Positions 6,704 to 9,139 of a stretch of DNA of 9,139 nt are shown one piece after another. The stretch is from Candidatus Auribacterota bacterium (GTDB taxonomy: Bacteria > Auribacterota > Tritonobacteria > UBA1439). The DNA lies in the NCBI GenBank assembly GCA_026391995.1, contig JAPLCY010000344.1, forward strand, positions 1-9,139, read 5' to 3'. The translations under genes were made by a program, and so were the position numbers. Each line of letters begins with the position of its first letter. Within the stretch, counting starts at the first letter, position 1. The notes beneath the pieces were generated by a model. That model saw nothing but the letters and a program-made list of their open reading frames with translations, was not told the DNA's origin and ran no database searches.

Positions 6704-7291
6704 TTATGTCCATAGCCCAGAAAGCCCTGTCAAGATTATCATCCCGCAGCACCACCGCGATGAGGGCCGCGCATTCTCCCTGAGCGCGGCCCAGAAGAAC
6801 ACATTGACGCACATCGTGGTGAGCGCGTAACTCTCGGTGATGCTCGAGACGAGCCAGACCGAATAGGTGAACGCATAGACCGCCGCGGCGACGGCAGCTT
6901 CCCGGCGTTGCCGCATGAGCCTGAGGAAAAGGAGGTAGGCAAGCGCCGTGGATAGGGAGCCATACAGGGCGTTGGGGAAGATGAGCGCGCCCGCTCCGCG
7001 GCTGATACCGAGAACGATTCTCGCCTGATCGGCGATGCGATATACGAAACAACCGACCGGATAGTAAAGGAGGTGCTTCCGCATATCGGTCGCGTTGGGT
7101 CTGCCCTTCAACGCGGCGGCGTGTTCCTGTGTGTCGGAGAAGGAGAGGCCGACTTTTGGGAACACAAAGAGACGTGGGGTGCAGGCAAAGGTGGTCTGGT
7201 AGACGACAAACGAGCCCAGCAGGAGTGCGAGCGAGACAGGGAACGGACGCCGGATCGCTGTGCCGCACTCGGCCGGAGGGGGGATATTCAT
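6704..7291 (-). CDS. N-terminal part of a glycosyltransferase-39-like membrane protein (broken gene)
   Basis: The ATG at 7291 overlaps the rsmE stop (ATGA) and starts MNIPPPAECG; longer in-frame readings would lie inside rsmE. A first membrane helix at about 18-37 (PVSLALLLGSFVVYQTTFAC) is followed by an external loop with acidic and polar residues (GLSFSDTQEHAA), the usual place of a catalytic acidic residue in family-39-like enzymes. Further helices are at about 104-124 (FPNALYGSLSTALAYLLFLR), 132-150 (AAVAAAVYAFTYSVWLVSS) and 152-170 (TESYALTTMCVNVFFWAAL). Such proteins transfer sugars from polyprenyl-phosphate donors. Coding quality fades after RENA at about residue 174. The GC-rich-third-position pattern moves to another frame (ALIAVVLRDDNLDRAF, about 6770-6722) and then to the frame of the downstream piece. 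The stop at 6704 is therefore probably the product of frameshifts. The family call is tentative. Confidence 0.55.
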   Translation of the reverse strand: MNIPPPAECGTAIRRPFPVSLALLLGSFVVYQTTFACTPRLFVFPKVGLSFSDTQEHAAALKGRPNATDMRKHLLYYPVGCFVYRIADQARIVLGISRGAGALIFPNALYGSLSTALAYLLFLRLMRQRREAAVAAAVYAFTYSVWLVSSITESYALTTMCVNVFFWAALRENARPSSRWCCGMIILTGLSGLWT

Positions 7292-8052
7292 CTGCTGCGC
7301 GGAGCCGGTGCGCGGAGGAGATGCTGATGGATGACGGCCGACCCCGCCATTGCCGCGGTATCGGCGCGTAGCACCGCGTCGGCAAGGGTGCACGGGACGG
7401 CGCCATGGGCGAGGAACCGCGCCTCCTCCTCCTGTGAAAAATCCCCCTCCGGGCCCACGATGAAGATGATCCGTGCGCTATGCCGTAGCGTGCCGGTATC
7501 CAGGAGCTCGCTCAGGGGCCTGCTCTCCAGGTTCAGGGACGCGAGGAGCACGGCGTCGAAATCGCGGAGGCGGGGAATCAGGGCGGCGATCCCGGGCAGT
7601 GCGTCGATGTCAGGGAGAAAAATTCTTTGGCATTGACGGCAGGCCTCGATGGCGGTGCGGCGCCAGCGGCTGAGCCGGGGATCCGCCGAGGCATCACCGC
7701 CGCGTGGAATGCTCCGCTGCGCATCAAAAACCAGGATGGAAGAGGCGCCCAGCTCGGTGCAGCGCTGAATAACCGTCTCCATCGCGGCGGCCTTGAGCGC
7801 TGCCTGTGCGACGGCGAAGGTGCGGGCGGGGCGCCGGCATATGCGGGATGTCCCGATGACGAGCCGGGCTGTCCCCCTGGCGTGGCCGGCGACACGCGCC
7901 CCCGCGCTCCATCCGGCGCCGTCGAATACGGCCACCTCATCCCCCGTGCCCAGGCGAAGCACGTGCAGGAGATAGTGGGCCTCCTCCCCGTCAAGGGAAA
8001 GAGTGCCTTCGTGCGGCGCGGCAGGGCTGATGTAGATCCGGTGCAAATGCAT
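7288..8052 (-). CDS. rsmE: 16S rRNA (uracil(1498)-N3)-methyltransferase RsmE
   Basis: RsmE methylates N3 of U1498 in 16S rRNA of the 30S subunit, using S-adenosylmethionine; it is a SPOUT-class enzyme with a C-terminal trefoil knot. The 254-residue length is typical. The N-terminal PUA-like domain runs from about 1 to 70 (HLHRIYI, HYLLHVLRLGTGDEVAVFDG). The catalytic domain contains METVIQRCTELGASSI at 91-106, TAIEACRQCQR at about 133-143, the SAM-binding IVGPEGDFSQEE at 198-209 (the family usually has GPEGGFS; here the second Gly is Asp) and LRADTAA at 228-234. An alternative upstream start at 8160 would add 36 Arg/Pro-rich residues crossing the hairpin region and is rejected. ATG 8052 has GAGGG 7 nt upstream. 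The gene follows dnaJ by 160 bp, a common neighbourhood for rsmE. Confidence 0.92.
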   Translation of the reverse strand: MHLHRIYISPAAPHEGTLSLDGEEAHYLLHVLRLGTGDEVAVFDGAGWSAGARVAGHARGTARLVIGTSRICRRPARTFAVAQAALKAAAMETVIQRCTELGASSILVFDAQRSIPRGGDASADPRLSRWRRTAIEACRQCQRIFLPDIDALPGIAALIPRLRDFDAVLLASLNLESRPLSELLDTGTLRHSARIIFIVGPEGDFSQEEEARFLAHGAVPCTLADAVLRADTAAMAGSAVIHQHLLRAPAPRSR

Positions 8053-8212
8053 GGTCCAGCCCTCACCCTTCCTCCGCCGGAGGCGGACAGGCCTCACGCT
8101 CGCTCGCCTATGGCGAGGAGGGAGAAAATTTAATGGAGGCCCCGCTGTAATTGAGGTCATACGTGCAACGCCGACAGGCTTTCAGCCTTCGGTGTCTGAT
8201 ATTCGATTGTGG
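8053..8212 (-). other. Intergenic region between dnaJ and rsmE with three hairpins
   Basis: Three inverted repeats are visible. CCGACAGGCT..AGCCTTCGG (8171-8192) has a 5-bp core stem AGGCT/AGCCT with a 3-nt loop and outer CCG/CGG pairing. CTCGCC-TAT-GGCGAG (8103-8117) is perfect, with a 6-bp stem. TCCGCC-GGA-GGCGGA (8073-8087) is perfect, with a 6-bp stem, and ends 8 nt upstream of the rsmE Shine-Dalgarno (GAGGG, 8064-8060). None is followed by a T-run on the transcribed strand, so none qualifies as a simple terminator. No convincing -35/-10 pair was found, so rsmE may be co-transcribed with dnaJ, with the hairpins acting as RNA stabilisers or attenuators, or being remnants of short palindromic repeats. 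Confidence 0.5.
8073..8087. repeat. Perfect palindromic hairpin TCCGCC-GGA-GGCGGA
   Basis: Six-base arms with a 3-nt loop lie in the leader of rsmE. The arms TCCGCC/GGCGGA recur in the palindrome at 4813-4828. They resemble the short dispersed TCCGCC-N-GGCGGA palindromes seen in many environmental genomes (recollection, not checked). Confidence 0.45.
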
Positions 8213-9139
8213 TTAACCGGTGAAAATTTTTTTTGCCTTTGCGAAAAATGAGCTGCTCAGTGGATGGGATGTGTCGCCGCCAAGTTCGGCGAACCTGCAC
8301 AGGAGCGCCTTCTGCTCCTCGGTGAGGGCGACGGGGGTTTCGATCGCCACACGCACATATTGGTCGCCATGTCCGAGACCTTCGATGTTCGGCATCCCCC
8401 TGCCCCTGATCCTGAACGTTTTTCCGGATTGGGTCCCGGGGGGGATGTGGAGCTGCGTCCTGCCCGTCAATGTCGGGATATCGATAGTCCCCCCAAGCGC
8501 CGCCGCGGTGAAACTGAGGGGAACCTCGCAGAGGATATCGTCGCCGTGCCGCTGGAAGATCTCGTGCTCGGCGACGTGGACGATGATGTAGAGCGTGCCG
8601 GCGTGAGCCCCATGCGCCCCCGCCTCACCCTCCCCCTGCATCTGGAGGCGCGAGCCGGTTTCTATCCCCGGCGGGATTTTGACGGAGATTTTCCTCTTGT
8701 GCTTGATGCGGCCGTCCCCGCGGCAGCGGGCGCACGGCTCCTTGACGATGCTCCCCGAGCCGCCGCAGTGCGGGCACGCGTGACGTTGCACGCTCCAGCC
8801 GAAGAAGCCCTGGACGCGCTGCTCGACCACCCCGTGACCACCACAGGCGGAGCAGGGAGTTTTGCCGCTCCCCGGCCGGGCGCCGCTGCCGGCGCACTCG
8901 GGGCATGTGTCGAGCTTGGTGAACGAGACCTCCTTGGCGCAGCCGGCAGCGGCCTCCTCGAGCGTCAGTTCGACATCGTAGCGGAGATCGGCTCCCCGCT
9001 CCCGGCCGCGGTGGTGCGTGGTGAAACCGAAGAAGTCATCGAAGATGCTGCCCCCGCCGCCGAAAGCCCCCATGAAGGTGCGCAGCGCCTCCTCAAGATC
9101 GATGCCGAAACCGCCGAAACCGGCCTGGGCGCCCTTGAG
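8213..9139 (-). CDS. dnaJ: Chaperone protein DnaJ (Hsp40), N-terminus beyond right edge
   Basis: DnaJ delivers unfolded clients to DnaK and stimulates its ATPase in the cytoplasm. The visible part enters at the right edge in the Gly/Phe-rich linker (GAQAGFGGFGIDLEEALRTF, FGGGGSIFDDFFGF); the J domain with its HPD motif lies outside the window. The internal ATG at 9073 is not the real start, because the frame is open to the edge and matches the linker. The central zinc domain has all four CxxCxGxG repeats: CPECAGSG, CSACGGHG, CPHCGGSG and CARCRGDG (about 8905-8714). The C-terminal substrate-binding domains follow, with VKIPPGIETGSRLQMQGEGE, LGGTIDIPTLTGRTQLHIPP and FRIRGRGMPNIEG. It ends FFAKAKKIFTG at 8213. 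All expected cysteines are present and no frameshift is seen. Being followed by rsmE fits a heat-shock/ribosome-maintenance cluster. Confidence 0.95.
   Translation of the reverse strand, partial: LKGAQAGFGGFGIDLEEALRTFMGAFGGGGSIFDDFFGFTTHHRGRERGADLRYDVELTLEEAAAGCAKEVSFTKLDTCPECAGSGARPGSGKTPCSACGGHGVVEQRVQGFFGWSVQRHACPHCGGSGSIVKEPCARCRGDGRIKHKRKISVKIPPGIETGSRLQMQGEGEAGAHGAHAGTLYIIVHVAEHEIFQRHGDDILCEVPLSFTAAALGGTIDIPTLTGRTQLHIPPGTQSGKTFRIRGRGMPNIEGLGHGDQYVRVAIETPVALTEEQKALLCRFAELGGDTSHPLSSSFFAKAKKIFTG

Noticed and set aside
8053..8160. N-terminal extension of RsmE from a start at 8160
   Set aside because: The extra 36 residues are Arg/Pro-rich, cross two hairpins and have no counterpart in the family, whereas ATG 8052 has a good ribosome binding site.
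1..9139. CRISPR array, tRNA/rRNA genes, insertion sequences or phage genes
   Set aside because: No regularly spaced repeats, transposase motifs, terminal inverted repeats with target duplications, or cloverleaf-like sequences were noticed on either strand.

Overview
The window is a GC-rich (by eye above 60 %) stretch of bacterial chromosome in which every convincing gene is on the minus strand, so transcription runs from right to left. The content is mostly housekeeping. Nothing seen identifies the species. RpoD has a long insertion between regions 1.2 and 2, and an RFDR-type segment that I associate with PVC-superphylum or Omnitrophota-like bacteria. The NIF3 family member is also of a kind I remember from such lineages. 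This placement is inference only.

Reading in the direction of transcription: dnaJ (chaperone; its N-terminal J domain lies beyond the right edge) is followed by a 160-bp gap with three small hairpins, then rsmE (16S rRNA m3U1498 methyltransferase). A multi-pass membrane protein resembling family-39 glycosyltransferases overlaps the rsmE stop by 4 bp but is broken into two or three frames around 6690-6770. Three bases after it comes a small exported or membrane-anchored ankyrin-repeat protein.

A 93-bp intergenic stretch (5245-5337), together with the first bases of the next reading frame, holds a C7/G7 inverted repeat, a 20-bp-period direct repeat and a strong sigma-70-type promoter. The promoter drives a second, tightly packed operon: a CvpA-like membrane protein lacking its usual N-terminal half, a NIF3-like metal protein (overlapping start/stop), dnaG (primase), rpoD (primary sigma factor) and an unrecognised gene leaving the left edge. 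The dnaG-rpoD pair is the core of the classical macromolecular-synthesis operon, with cvpA-nif3 where rpsU often sits.

The most striking observation is that three of the nine genes are damaged. rpoD lacks about 25 codons covering sigma region 1.2 and changes frame at about 1627. cvpA lacks its first two membrane helices and changes frame relative to a canonical promoter, Shine-Dalgarno and ATG. The glycosyltransferase-like gene changes frame twice within 50 bp. dnaG, nif3, rsmE and the visible part of dnaJ look intact. Because rpoD should be essential, a sequencing or assembly fault (small internal deletions and indels) is the simplest explanation, but it cannot be proved from the sequence alone. 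I found no CRISPR array, tRNA, rRNA, insertion sequence or phage gene, and no convincing novel system.
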